DNA from: Strongylocentrotus purpuratus
Taxonomy: Eukaryota > Echinodermata > Echinoidea > Camarodonta > Strongylocentrotidae
NCBI RefSeq assembly: GCF_000002235.5
Contig: NW_022145612.1
Coordinates: 23,051,147-23,115,146, forward strand
Length of the DNA stretch: 64,000 nt
Direction of reading: 5' to 3'
Shown here: in pieces, positions 38,506 through 52,490 of the stretch
Numbering within the stretch: the stretch's first letter is position 1
Layout of the letters: every line of letters starts with the position of its first letter
Translations under genes and position numbers: made by a program
Notes under the pieces: model-generated
Database searches by the model: none
The model's input: only the letters and a program-made list of their open reading frames with translations
What the model was told of the DNA's origin: nothing

Positions 38506-41500
38506 TAAGCTCTGAAAACACATTACGAATTTTAATGAAATGAAAAGGTACCTACATGTACAGTATATGTACATCTACATATAATGTAACAACCTGCTGA
38601 TCCTTTGGGGGTTTTTACCGGTAAGTTAACATATTTTTTTTTCTCTCTCCAAAATTGATTAATGATGTCAAGATTCACAACTACATGCTTCAAGAACAGG
38701 TACGGTATGTTTTTTTAAAACTATGTCAGACCATCAGTCAATCATAAGAGAATCATTTCTTCTGTGTTCTTACATCTGTAACTATCAACGAAAAGCTCAA
38801 GGCAGTAAAATCATGAAAGACTGGAGATGAACATACTCTAAAATTGCATTACTATGCTGTAATTGTGTTTCAACCAAAAATGTCTTCTCATCTACCGGTA
38901 CATGTATTGCATTCAAATTTGACACTTCACACAATGAGAGGCAGCAATTCAAAAAAGCAGGAGACTTCTTTTCTTGTTTTTGAACTCTGAAACACATTCC
39001 ATGTTACACGTAGGCCAGGCTGAAAAATACTGCTTTTAAAGTTAAACCACGCTGGTCTCACGATGGCTAAATTTGAAATCAAGACTTCTTGTTTCCGCTC
39101 CTTGCGATTGCATTACCAGACATGATATGAAAGACAGCACTGGTAACCTACAAAATGTTCAAAATATCCACCACTTTCTCACCCTGTCTCCGTTACATTA
39201 CAAAGCCGTGTTTTCATTATGCCAACATAGGCAATGACTTTTTATGATCAGAAAATTAAGTTAAAATAAAATCTTACAATACTGACAATAGATATCTTGA
39301 TGTAGGACTCGCTCTTTCTCTGTCTGTCTGTATCTCTCTCTCTCTCTCCGTCTCTCTCATTTTTCCAATCCCAGTATTGATTCTCTGTGACTGTGATTAT
39401 GTTGCACATGTCTAGGTAATAGTATCTTAGCACTGATCATGAATGGGAGCTATTCACAGAATGTTGATTCGATTACCGACCTGTCCTGTAGCCTAGAACT
39501 TCCCAGCATATAGAGCAATACTGAGGAGCTAAGGATTCTCCTCACATTTTGTCATTTTCCTACTTTGATATTAAGTTTAAAATTCTTACTTGACCTCTGT
39601 TAAAGCAGGGATTATAAAAGAGAGAGTTGGTTTACTAATATGAATAGTTTTTTTTTTAAAGCAAGATGCTTGGTTTCATTGCACTATTAAAAATACATAA
39701 AAAGTGAAATAAGAGCTACAGGTGTATATAGTTTTGTTTTCAAGTCAGGAATTGTAACATTTGTCATGTTTATTTTTATTCTATTTTCTATGCCAGTATC
39801 ATTGAAGCATGTGAAATGTACACTTTCTTTCAGTTTCATATGTTTCACTTTTAAATACTGTAAAATATTTAATTGTAAACTACAATTGACTATCGTCTCC
39901 CACATCAAATTACATAATATACAGTAACCATCCAAAGGAAAACAATTTAATATACAGATATTATTTTTTGTTTTGCTTCAGTAGAACTTGCAAAACGTGA
40001 AAGATTCCAAATTAATCCAAGCTCCCACATCTTTACCAGAAAAAAAAGTGACCACAACTTTCAAATAAAATTGAGAATCTGGTAATGGTTCACTATTTTA
40101 CAATTTCCATAAAGCACTAAATACACACCACAGGCTCTCCTAAAGATCGTAAGGTCTAAAGGTCACCAATCCAGCCTTTCTCAATCCTTTTATTTTGGTG
40201 CCGTGGGAAAATGACCCAGTCAAACTCTTTTTATTGAAAAGGTTCTCAAGACATTGGGACTATACTTGGGAGGGCAGGCAGTGGTAGAAGAGGTACACAC
40301 TCCGCACCCCCTGCATGTATGAAGCAGTGCTAGATTGGTATAGTGTGGACGACACACACACACACATACATTTGCAAACAGAAACCAGTCTGAAAGTCAA
40401 TAGAACCTGTTGGTTGATTCATGGTGAGCAATACTTGCTTCAGAAAAGAAAACAGTAGTCTTCAATAAACTCTTCTTGTCATTTGTACTGGTCACCCTTG
40501 AATCTGAGGGAAACAATACATCACACAAACATGTATGGTATTGATTATCCATAAATGACATGCAGGCTGGCTCACTGGCTTTCATGTGTACATGAATGTG
40601 CTAGACTACTAGTTGTGTTCTCAATCCAAAATCTTCTTTTTTTAAACTAATGTTTGTTAATAGTTTCCCAAACCAGGCATAAGCCTGACAGTGAGTCAAT
40701 GACACTGCTATGTACATTTAATTACTGAAATCTCGAATAAAGTACACCTGCAGTATGAAGTTGTTGCCAATTTCAAACTGTACATGTAATCAATCTCATA
40801 TGTAAAAGTAAAATGCATAGAGTGTAAAAGTGGTCTGAAAAAACAGACTACAAATTTAGAATTTCCACAAATTCTAAATCTAGTCAAATTAGTCAAGAGA
40901 AATTGTAGAGAACACAGGAGTCTCGAAAAGAAAATCCAGTGCATTGTGAGGAATTTCTGAGGTGAAATGGTCCGTCACTTCCACACCCTATTGAAGAGCC
41001 GAAAAATGGTGAGAAACTGGGCATGAACTGTTAAACTTGACTCTAACCCTGATGTCAGTTTCTATTAAAAAGGTGTTGATTTGGAAAAAAGAAGAACCAC
41101 AAATCAATTTTATTGCGTGCTCCAGATCTTAATCAGACACCACCTCATTATATCTTGCAAGAAAAAGAGAGAGAGAGAGAAAAAAATGGGATAACTGAAG
41201 TACTGAACCAAGACAGAGTGCTCAAAATTTCAAATACTAGTGTTCACACTTCATAGGTATAACAACAAGTTTGATCTTTAATTAGATGTCACCTCTTATT
41301 GTAAGTTTTGTAATGGCTGATTCTGAACCCATTTTTCTATGGTAATTGAATGTTCCCTGTAACAAGCTTATGGGAATGATAGAATTCAAGAATCATCGAT
41401 TTAATATGAATGAACCATGTATTGTAAGTTACGATTACCGGAAAATAAATTCATAGATATCATGCTTGAAAAACATCCAGGAAATTCTACATTAGCAAAC

Positions 41501-41570
41501 ACATGCCCACGAATACTTACTGTGTGTCACAGGAGTACAAACATACATGTATCATCTGGTGAGAGCCACA

Positions 41571-41789
41571 ATCACTATGAACATGACGAACAAAGTAAGC
41601 GGACAAAATATACAGTTCCTCAGGTAGACAAAGGAACATCCCTTCACTGCTATTATGTAAAAAGGTGAATATGCATGTGACACCTGTTTTACACATTTTT
41701 AAATAATAGCAGTGAAGGGATGTTCCTTTGTGTACCTGAGGAACTGTATATTTTGTCCGCGTTCATTGTCAGTCATGTTTATAGTGAAT
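41571..41789. repeat. Foldback inverted repeat, about 86-bp arms
   Basis: Left arm 41571-41656 and right arm 41703-41789 are near-identical reverse complements. The best block is CGGACAAAATATACAG plus the following 45 bases, with a 46-bp loop. Outer parts (TCACTATGAACATGAC against TCACTATAAACATGAC) are also conserved. A second small hairpin (GGGATAGAG...CTCTATCCC) follows at 41800-41830. It could be a foldback transposon, or a local inverted duplication. Confidence 0.85.
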
Positions 41790-41837
41790 GACATTACAGG
41801 GATAGAGGTTTTAGTCAATTGACTCTATCCCCTCCTG

Positions 41838-41848
41838 GCTCTGGCTCT

Positions 41849-41893
<45 letters not shown>
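41838..41893. repeat. CT microsatellite
   Basis: Three GGCTCT steps lead into a pure CT tract. Confidence 0.95.
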
Positions 41894-41896
<3 letters not shown>

Positions 41897-44150
41897 TGAC
41901 AACATACAGTACCGGTACACCTTGTAACCACACTGACTTGCCTGTTGACACATTAACTTTCAGCAAACAAATTTATCCAATTCTATCCTAAAAAAGTTCA
42001 AAGAATTAATAATTAAAAGATATAAAAGTGAAGCCTGAGAACAAAATGCATATTTGATTGGTAAGTTTCACAGTCTGCCTAGAGCTAACATGTGACAAGT
42101 TCCGGTAGAGTTGGCGACCTTGCTCAGCTGGAGTGGGCTGGGCTTTGGTTTCGGGGCTGGATTTCTTCTCCAAACTCAGCATGTCTGGCCCGCAGTGAAC
42201 TTGGACCATACGTTCACCCCGAGTTTAGGATTTCTCAGCATTGGCGTCAATGAATTCAGAGGCTCAACATGTGTGAGAGCTATTTCACTCAGTTAAAATG
42301 AAAGTATTTAGATAGGTCTTCAGGCCTTGTCTTTAAGACTTCAAGATATTACATTAATGTACGGAACCGTCATTTAGGCTACAATGATGCAAAGCACAAG
42401 TGTCAAGTGACATAAAAAATGTCTCCAAAAACTGAAAGCATTATATATTTCTGTACATGAAGATATGGTTCGTCATTTCAAAGCAAGTACACCAAATAGA
42501 TTATGGCTTCCATAATCACTCTCACTGCAGTATCGGTATACATGTACTATGAGGGGTATTATATGAGGGGTACATAATATGAGGGGAAATAACCTCTAAA
42601 GAAAATCATATCCTTCCTTCTGTACAGTTTCAATTACAATGAAGTTTTAAGTACTTAAAGTACATTGTGTGAAAGATTTAGTATTTAGGAATTACTTATT
42701 TGATAAAAATGGACAGACAACATATGCAATTTCAAGGAAATAAGCATTCCCGTGAAAATCAACACCACTATTAGTAAGTACATGTAACTACAACTGTAAT
42801 GACAGCATTATTGTAATGTGTACCTTTCAAAAGGAATACATGTTCTCTCTTATGTTTACGTTAATTAATTACTTACCGTTTCATCGTCAGGAGTATTTGA
42901 AAGTTATTGTCAATTCAGTGAATTAACCACTCAAGAAATGGCAGTATGAAACTACCGGTAGTGATTGTAATTCAAATCTGAATTCCTGTAACAGACGAAA
43001 GATTCCCACATGTTCATTCATATTTATACCATTTTATATTGATTAACACAGACATGTCTCCGCCGTACTCGCCTTTTCATCCAATTTTTCACACAATATG
43101 CAACCATGTGTGTCATTTTGAAGGAAAAAAACAACCAATACTAAAATACAATGTTTCATTCTCTAATTGTCAAGCAAAGTTCAGTGGACCTAAACAACAA
43201 ATAATTGATTCCGAGGACACTATGAATTAAGTGCTTGCATTTTTGTAATATTTTACAACAATTGCAGTTTCAGTACACCGGTAACTTGTCGTCGGTAAGT
43301 CTACGATAAATGTATCAGCCTTACATTTTTTGTAAGTCAATTTTTCTCTGATTAATAAATACCGAATCTTTAATCTTATCAAGACCTTGTCGAACAACCT
43401 TCAAGGGGAATCGCCACCCTAATATTAAAGGGACTTGGAAACATTGTTCAGATGAGGGAAACATTGTTCAGATGAGAGCAAATGGTGCTAATGTAGTGAC
43501 TTCAATGCTAGATGAACATTAACAATTGAAGATAATCTGAAAGCTTGAGTGAAAACTGACCATTATTAATGATAAAATTTAAAAAAATCATCTGAACGAT
43601 TCTTTAATTCCCCCAACTATATTATTACAATTTAATTACATTTAAGAGCCAGAATTGAGAAACTGATCTGGAAAAATTCATCGTTCTAAAGACTAAAGTT
43701 TAAAATCATTAGTGATATTTCAAGGAAATGGCAGTATCATTAAACACCACTCTAAAGATTAAAGTAATAGGGGATTACCATGCCATTCAATAAACTCTAA
43801 AGTTTCCAATTATAGATTGCCCAGATTTATATGAAAGCCTTATTTCCAATCTCAGCCTCAGCTCCATTAATAAAAACAAGTCCAGACATGTTTGAATTAC
43901 TTTCTCCCTGGCCATTCACTCTCCCCTTTTCCATCCCCCCTTCCCCAATCCCAAGGCTGTGAAATAAGCTTTGCAAACTATTTGCTCTCCTAATCCTCAA
44001 ATTGGACCACCTCTCAAAACACCACATGTAAGGCCAGCACACACCTGTAAGCTATCCTACACATAGGTACATGGGGGGCCAATTACCACGTGCTTCTATT
44101 CGCTGACCATTCCCACACCACAGAAAAGTAAGGACTGCATCTTGAACCAT

Positions 44151-44186
44151 GTTTGACCCAGGGAGATGTGACATCTCCATGCTTGA
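44151..44186. repeat. Degenerate copy of the 24.1-kb palindrome
   Basis: GTTTGACCCAGGGAGATGT, then G, then ACATCTCCATGCTTGAACA. The central 8-bp arms (GGAGATGT and ACATCTCC) are perfect and the outer arms imperfect. The left half matches the 24099 palindrome with one extra C. Confidence 0.75.
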
Positions 44187-45234
44187 ACACCATACACATG
44201 AACCTCACTAGTCCAACACAAAACGGTGTACTTATTTTACAACGGGTCAACAGAGAACTTTTCTTCCCCCCCCCCCTTTTTATCAAGCAAAAATTGGCAG
44301 TCCAACAAATCCATATTTCTCTTTGAAACTGAAATTCTTTCATGAAGTTATGGATTTTCATTCAATATCAAGACAAACTAGGAGATTCTAAATGCCCTTT
44401 AATTAAACTCAATTTTGGGCATCATTTCTGAACTTACTTCACTGAATTTCATCTTTTCTCATGAGAGTAAAAGTTGGATGAAGTTTTGCAATAAATTAAC
44501 AACATATCAACATTGCAATGATTGCATATATGCCAATACTATAGGTAATAAACTAACAAAGTAGCAATTACATCATGGATTGGTGGTACTGATAATGGAT
44601 AAGTTAACAAAATTATTTCAATTATAATATTCACTCATGCAATATGCCACTCAACCTTCACAATAAAACATTGGTAAACTAGTTATGAAATCACACCCAT
44701 AAACTAGTCTTTAAATTGTTTAAAGAACATATTTTTCATTTCCAAATCACATCGATCTTTAGCAATACAGTAGAAATATAAACAATTTTCAGGGGCAATA
44801 AAACCATACTCGATTGATGCCAGACGCTAATGTTTGAGTTCGACATTTCATTACTGGCTCTTCATCAGCTGATTAACCCCAATTTTCTACCACCATGCCT
44901 ACACTAAAAATGTGTTAACATGCAAACCAAAATCTACATCTACGATTCCATAATAAGCCCACATCAGTTACTCCCTATTCCAAAAACATGTCTCCATTCC
45001 CCTATTGAGTCAGAATAACAAAGTTTGATCAGTTACCCAAAACGTCAAATTCTGAGAAAGAATGTGCGACAATAAAGAAGTAAGCGTGGGAGTCCAAATC
45101 GTCAGAGGGTGCACTCGTTACTCATCAGCGGTGCAGTGCCCGCAACTCTGACGCGATAACGCTCCCTGTCAGAAAAGAACTTAAACATGGTATTTTGCTT
45201 GAAAAATAGGAACAGGATTGAAGTAAAAACTTAC

Positions 45235-45480
45235 CCTCACATAGAAGTATATCCAACTATTCTCCTCAAGAGTGTTTGGCTGTAAAATATCCACAAGTAC
45301 AATATAAGAAAGTAAGAACAAGTTCCATTCGCTTAGGAACTAACGTACGGGTAACGGGCTTCTTAGACGAGGATTTTAACGTGTGGCAATTACGACACCC
45401 AACAAGCTTCCAATGCGGTGGGTGTGCGTAGCGGAGCGGAGTGGTCCAATGCACCTGATCGTATTGTGCAATCACGGCGC
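45235..45480 (-). promoter_or_regulatory. CpG-rich patch with strong splice donor: candidate 5' exon or promoter
   Basis: On the minus strand this patch has many CpGs in an otherwise CpG-poor region, ending at a consensus donor GTGAGG|GTAAGT (exon end 45235). An acceptor-like TATTTTACAG lies 45 nt before the donor, so two exon structures are possible. A second CpG patch lies just left (about 45060-45170). The nearest downstream same-strand acceptor that I can support is the plexin leader at 15647, which makes a distal plexin 5' exon possible but unproven. Confidence 0.35.
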
Positions 45481-46274
45481 TGCATTCAGTTACTTATTTC
45501 AATATACAGACCCTATTTGTCCATTCAGCAAAAAAAATGAATAATATGTTTAGGAATTCATACTTGCAACAATTGTGTACGTATTTTGTTTATCAGCCAT
45601 TGGAGATTAAAATATCACTCGAAGTTTGATGTTCATTTCACTTTAATTATTTTCGAGCAATAAAAGTGAAAATATAATAATTTTGTCATAGGTAGATAAA
45701 GAGGTACGAAAGTAGACTATGCATCAACAAACTTTGAACGAATACGAAAACCACTGACTGGCTTCTGTGTTCGGTCAGCTCCAATGAGCTCTGGAGTCAG
45801 CTCGGTGGTAGAAACAGTATGTGTTACAGCGCCATCTACAGAAATATACAAGACAGGTACCCATCGGATATAAATATCCTGTCGTGGTTATGAATTCACA
45901 ACTAAAATTGTATTGCTTTCAGGTTGAACTAAATAAACCACGACCCTGTCTGATAAAGAAACAAAGATATCGCAGTTGATAGATTTGAATCAATTGGATA
46001 TCTTTATAATTACGAGAGATAGGAGGTTGTAGTTTTTCAACAGTATTGATTAGAGGACCTTGCTTGATCTGGACCAATCGCCGGACCAATCGTAACTCTT
46101 TAAGAAAGCGTCCAGGCATTAGTTCATCCATGCTTTTATGTTTCCACGAGTGATAAATTTCAGAATCCTTCAAATTACCTTATTTACATAATTTTTAAAC
46201 TCTACAGAATGTGCGGTTCGAAACAAAATATTTGTAAGTTTGTCAACATGTAAACCTGTTTATATCCAATTAGG

Positions 46275-46440
46275 GCTAGTGATAAAAATTGTTTTTGACT
46301 TACCGGTAAACAAACAAAATGTGGCTTTCTGTCATTGGCATAAAGAAAAAAAGAACAATACAGGGCGAATGATAACAATTGCTTTTGACTTAAACAAACA
46401 AATGCGGCTTTCTAGCATTGGCGTAAAACAGAACAATACA
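46275..46440. repeat. Diverged direct duplication, about 85 bp
   Basis: Two adjacent units share TTTTGACTTA, AAACAAACAAA, GTGGCTTTCT/GCGGCTTTCT and GAACAATACA, with small indels between them. Confidence 0.75.
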
Positions 46441-48496
46441 AAGTTCAACTTTGAGGTTATATGATTGACAGTTTTTCTACTTTGATTTACTGGTAGTTAC
46501 CAGTATATGATTGCAAACCACCTCTGAATTACGGTAGGCCTAATAATTTTGCAGTCCAAATCCCCACATACTTCCTTTGTCTGTTAAGTAGAGAACATTT
46601 GTTACTCCTGTAGTTGCTTGATTTTAATCTTCTTTCTTTTGATACAAGGTCATTATCATTGATGTTACTAGGTTACTATGTTGTTATCAATAATGTGATT
46701 AATTTAATGGCAGATATTTTATTAATATTTGAGGCTTACTCTCATTGTTTTTCTGTATTCGTTCCTCTTTTTCTTTCAAACTACCTATTTAGGGAGTCCA
46801 AGGTTGTATATACTTTTGTTTTAAGTACTTTTGTAAACCTGATTATGTTTTTAATCTTCAAATTTGGATGGAAATTGTTCTTTATTATTGTTATATTCTC
46901 TGGAATGTGAATCACAAAACAAATTAATGAATACTTATTAATTCTACCTTGAATCACATGGACAGTTTTATCAGGATTACCCCTTGCCATTGGTAATTCA
47001 TACAAAGACTATTATATGTTACTTTAAATTTCTACCATAATCTTAGTTCAAACTTTATGTAAAATATTATCATTATTGTATTTATTTATATTTACTACTT
47101 ATATGTATATCGATTTCATTTTTTTTTTTTTTTTTACTGTAATGTAAATCTTTTTTTAAATAATCAATACATTTTTTTTAAAATCCCTAAATGTATCAAA
47201 ATGTTGGTTAGTAGCATATCTAAATGTTGGCTTCATAGGGAAAAAGTTTAGAGATGCAATTTTGAAATGATGGGGGGGGGGTCTGAATGGGATTAAAATG
47301 TAGTCTAAGTCTACCCCCTTCTCATCTAATGCCACATATAACAAATTATTATTATTTTTCACATAGTATCAGCAAAATGAACAAATAGTAAAAATGTCAT
47401 GAATGATATACATTTTTCTCTTTATCAAAGTCACAATTAGTTTGCAAAAAGCTTCTTTTTAATTTAGTCTTTTAAATTTACAACATGTGAGCCCATATAT
47501 TACTGCAAAACAAAAAGGTTTCTGTGGTAACATCTTGCTTATTGGCTGTAAACAGTTACCAAAATACATTTTCAATTCCCATGAATCAGTGGAACCCGTG
47601 GGGTGATTCCATCAACTAAACAATGTTTATAGGACTATATTCTGGATTTCCATGGCTAGACCAACGTGGGTTACATTCAGGCCGGCATTCAGGTCACAGA
47701 TTGGTCAAATGTCAACTTAGGCCAAACGATCCCATTTTCAAAATACACTTTGTGTTTACTAGGCATAAATATGCTGCTACAGATACATCTCAAATAGGGA
47801 GACAAACCATTTTTTTTTTAAATATGGGGCATATCCAATGGCACCATTATCTCTTGCTATTATCATTATCATTATTATTGTATTATTATTATTATTATTA
47901 CCGTTATCATTAATATTATCATTGTTACATTATCATTGCTGTTTGGTTGGACTAATTTTAAATTCATCAGAGGCAATAATTATTTCAATGTTAAGAATGG
48001 CATTTTTTGCATTTTATATTTGTCAGCAAAATGTAAATTTGACGAACATTTTTTCTTCATTCCATTAAATACACCAGTACTTATGAGCCATAATTAAAAA
48101 AAAAGAAGGAAATTTTAAACCTCTATTCAAAAGAAGAGACTATAAAAATTGGACAGCTACTATGAAGTTAATATAAGTTAGATACAGAGGAGTATAAAAT
48201 ATAAAATACAATGAATTGGGTAGACGGATAGAATGAATATTTGTAAGTGAAAGGATGAGGAAGAGGTCACAGCCAAAAATTCAGGAGCCTGGCTTTTAAA
48301 GCTAACTGTGACATGAAATGTGCTACCTGTGGGGCCGTCAAATATTGACATTTAATCCGCCTAAACCTGACTGAATTGGATATATTTTAAAGTTGTTTTG
48401 CAAGGATTTTTTGCGTAAATATTTGGAAGGAATTTGTCAAGAATACATTCTAGATCCCTCTCCACCTCCCAAGATAGAAAACAACAGAAATAGATG

Positions 48497-48498
48497 AA

Positions 48499-48548
<50 letters not shown>

Positions 48549-48549
48549 C

Positions 48550-48632
<83 letters not shown>

Positions 48633-48847
48633 GGGGGAGAGTAAAGGTAAGAGAATGAGCAGGTAAAAACAGATACAGAGAGAAAGAAACAGATAGAGAG
48701 AGTGATAAAAAGAGAGACAGAGACAGAGAGAGAGAGATATGAAAGATGAGAGATGAAACAAATTGAGTAAAGAAATATAGAAAGAGATTGAATGGGAGGG
48801 GGAATGGCAGAAATGAGGTAGGGCAACATAAAGAGAGAGAACAGAGA

Positions 48848-48886
<39 letters not shown>

Positions 48887-48898
48887 GGGGGGGGGGGA
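48497..48898. repeat. Purine-rich region with GA and G tracts
   Basis: Two long GA tracts ending in G runs (48497-48640 and 48845-48898) enclose about 200 bp of irregular purine-rich sequence. Frames through it encode only Ser/Leu repeats and are not genes. Confidence 0.95.
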
Positions 48899-51800
48899 AT
48901 AGCTGCATTGATGGAATATTATATTCCATCAACATTTTGTCATATACAAAGTCCTACACAAAAACAAAACAAAAAAACAGCAAGAAAAAAACATTGAGAA
49001 GAAAAGCAAGAGTGAAAACAAGGAAAACATACACGAGTCTTTAAGAGTGCATTTACAATTTGAGAATTTAATTTGCAAAATCAAAGTCAACCATGACAAA
49101 ATACTTGCATTAAAAACTTTACAATGTCTGTTGTTCACTCTTCCTTACAGAGCGATAAAACTAATTGCTGACATAGTAATCATACAAAAGAAGGCCATTC
49201 CTTTAATTCTTGTAGTTTAATTTACATTGTATACATGATGACACAAATAAAACAAACAAGTAAATAAATTTCATATGGAAAAAAAATCTTGGTTTCCTAC
49301 AAAACAGAATCTGTACAGAGCAAATAAATTGTTTTATTATAGTAATATAGCAATATTTTACACACAATGCTCATAAACCTATACATCTGTCAAATACTAT
49401 CAATACGTCTTTAATCTTTTCAGTTCATACAATACAATTTCCATGTTAATTTTCATTTTTAATATGCACATACATAAATTTGACGTTAGTTTGTATCATT
49501 ATTACAGCATTATTAAATAGAAATAGTTTCTTTGTTTCTCATCAGACAGTAAGATTTACATTCGGTCTCAACAGTGCATGTATTCAAAGTAAGTACAAAT
49601 ATATATAGATATATATATTTTATTTATCTCTGTCAAGTCCACAAAACAAAAAAATTGATTTGGGTCGTGCAATAATGTAGCCATTGAAATTTATGAAAAA
49701 ATAACACAATTACATAAAAATCAAGAAATACAATTAATGATTAAATAATACAAACATTGACAATCAAGAAAAATAACATCTGTTCTTAAAAACATGTACT
49801 CCTCTTTCTAAAGCATTTTTTCAATCATCTCCATTAGAAGTGATAATCATCTCCTTTCAGTCCATTTGTCCAATTTATTTTCTACCATTTGTCCATTGCA
49901 AACACATAATCCCAACACATTCATACAATCTAGCATAATTTCCATCTGAATTAAATATTCAATAAAAAGAAAGTTACAGACAAATTAAAATGACCATCCC
50001 TTAGGTAATGAGTTGCTTATTCTCCAGGATTTGAACCATGTTTAAAGGAATACCAAAATAATTCAAAAGATGCAATGCTTTTTAGTGCATTTTAAAATCC
50101 TCTGTTGTCAGGGATATGTATAGAAAGTGAACTTACTAATTCGGATTGTCATGGAATTCGGCCCAATCAACAACGAAACTAGTTTACACAAAAGAAATAA
50201 AAGAGATTTCTGTATTTGAGTATTCCACAATATCTTTGCGATGGATGATAGCATATCAACAAGAGAGCATACTAGCGGCTATTTCACCTCAAATATATTT
50301 GTTAAAGTTTCTGTAAGTGTTGAATTACTTCTTGTGCACTAATACTTAATTCTTAATTTGCAGACAGAGAGCAATTTATGCAGTGTCTGAGAAATGTCTG
50401 CAGTGCTCTGAAATATGTGTGCCTTAGATGAGTGAAAATCAGAGTGGCAACATTTTTCTCTTGACACCAATTTCTCTTTAGTTACTGCAAAATAAATGTG
50501 TGTGCAAAATATGTTGAATGCATTTGAAGGTAATGCCACTGTCGTATGTGCTTACTCCCATTGTATTAATATTATACAAGTGCCATCATTGATAAAAGTA
50601 TATTTTTAGTCTATACACAGATATAAATAATTTGAGTCATGCCAACACAGCTTCCCATTGTTAACAAAAAGCAACTTAGGGTAAAATAATTGATTCAACC
50701 CATAATTTACCAAATTAGTCAAGATAATAACTTAAAATTCACCATAATTTAGTGAGTTTCTCAAGATTTGACGGTGAGAAATATCAGAACCCTTGTTCAT
50801 CTACAAATAAGGCATGTTTTTCTTCTTCTGAATTCAAATTTCATTGATTTATTTTTCACAGACCCTATCACAAACATTCCTTATGAAAATTGCTGGTGTG
50901 AGAACAGTGAATCCACTCTGTCTAGTGATCTGCACCATTCAATTGAATAAAATAAAACATTTCTTGCAATAAATATGGAATAAATAAAATGATAAATACC
51001 AAAATACATCAAGACCATAATGGGTTGTGCCTTAGCATGGCTAAAGAGAAAATTATTGAAATATACATAAAAAGATAACACTACCTAATCTGCTTTTCAA
51101 TTATAGGTATTCCAATTACAATATGCAATTTTTTTTATCAAATGTACTTTTACAATGTAGAATTTATTATGCCTCTCTTTAAATACAAGAAAATGTGATG
51201 CTTTTATAATTTCTGCTGTTGGTCTTCGATAAGTTATGGGGAGTAAGTTTTGAATAAATATAAACGATTTGAATTGGACCAATATATCTCTAGATGGGAA
51301 GCAATATGTGACACTTCCCATAATTAAAACCTATTCCTAAGTGAGATGTAATGGGCTAATGATGTATAAAAAGAGATAAATATAGAACAGACAGAAGTCA
51401 GATACATTTCATGCAGTGGGTAGATGGATCACAACACAGAATAAAAATAGATGCTTTCTCTCTCTCTCTCTCTCTCTTTCTTCCCCCCTCTCTCGCTCTC
51501 TCTACTGTCAAATATTTTCAAAATCCACGCAATATTGGGACCAGCCCAAATCTATAAGATATCAGATTAAAGACAAACTAATATTCATTCCAGAATGCTA
51601 CTTCAGTAAATGTACACACAAGTCTGATCTACATACAATACATGTAAAATACATTACACACAAGATTAGAAAGTCTATTCGCAGTCATGCTTCTACACGA
51701 GCAAGCAAGTCTGAATGCCTCATTATTTTGTAAGAAAATTTCTCTAAGAATTGAGATATAAATATTGTATTTGGAATTAGGAACACCATCTGTGGATAAA

Positions 51801-52025
51801 TTATGCACGATCATATGTACATTATAAAATGTAGAGGGAAAATATTGTTTATGTGTTTTCAAGGCAATTAATAAAAATTCAGTCTTACAATTGTGTCCTC
51901 TCTCTTATTAAAAATATTTTAAGAAGTCCTTCTAGAAAACACATTGTAAATTGTGCTGTTATCATTTAAAAAGTGTGTTTTCATTATTTTGTAGATTACT
52001 TTTTTTCTTTTTTTCTTCTTCTGGT

Positions 52026-52490
52026 GCTAACATTGTGGGATTGACTTTGAGCCATGTTGATGAAAATGTCAGGTTAGCACAACTTTCAAATTGAATCAGA
52101 AGCAGATAAAACCAAATTAAATATAACACTCAGACTCACTAAGTAGTATGCAGAAGTATGAATGTATAAATGATGTTGGAGCTAATATTGTGGGATTGAC
52201 TTTGAGCCATGTTGATGAAAATGTCAGGTTAGCACAACTTTCAAATTGAATCAGAAGCAGATAAAACCAAATTAAATATAACACTCAGACTCACTAAGTA
52301 GTATGCAGAAGTATGAATGTATAAATGATGTTGGAGCTAATATTGTGGGATTGACTTTGAGCCATGTTGATGAAAATGTCAGGTTAGCACAACTTTCAAA
52401 TTGAATCAGAAGCAGATAAAACCAAATTAAATATAACACTCAGACTCACTAAGTAGTATGCAGAAGTATGAATGTATAAATGATGTTGGA
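52026..52490. repeat. Tandem repeat, 3 copies of 155 bp
   Basis: Units start at 52026, 52181 and 52336, each opening GCTAAYATTGTGGGATTGAC and ending GATGATGTTGGA-like. The copies look almost identical, so the expansion is recent. Each unit has GCTAA...GTTAGC ends over its first 55 bp, a weak inverted pair. Confidence 0.95.

Larger units (their letters stand above)
36722..45234. other. Non-coding region with MITEs and foldback
   Basis: Holds two abutting TA-type MITEs (37632-38505), the inverted repeat at 41571-41789, a CT tract (41838-41893), a 20-bp tandem doublet of GAAACATTGTTCAGATGAG (about 43437-43476) and the hairpin at 44151. A higher-GC patch at about 42080-42290 is open in more than one minus-strand frame and could hide an exon, but I cannot define splice sites for it. 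Confidence 0.5.

Noticed and set aside
48437-48935. Long ORFs of 130-161 codons on the minus strand
   Set aside because: They translate GA/G microsatellites into Ser/Leu and Pro runs and have no protein character.
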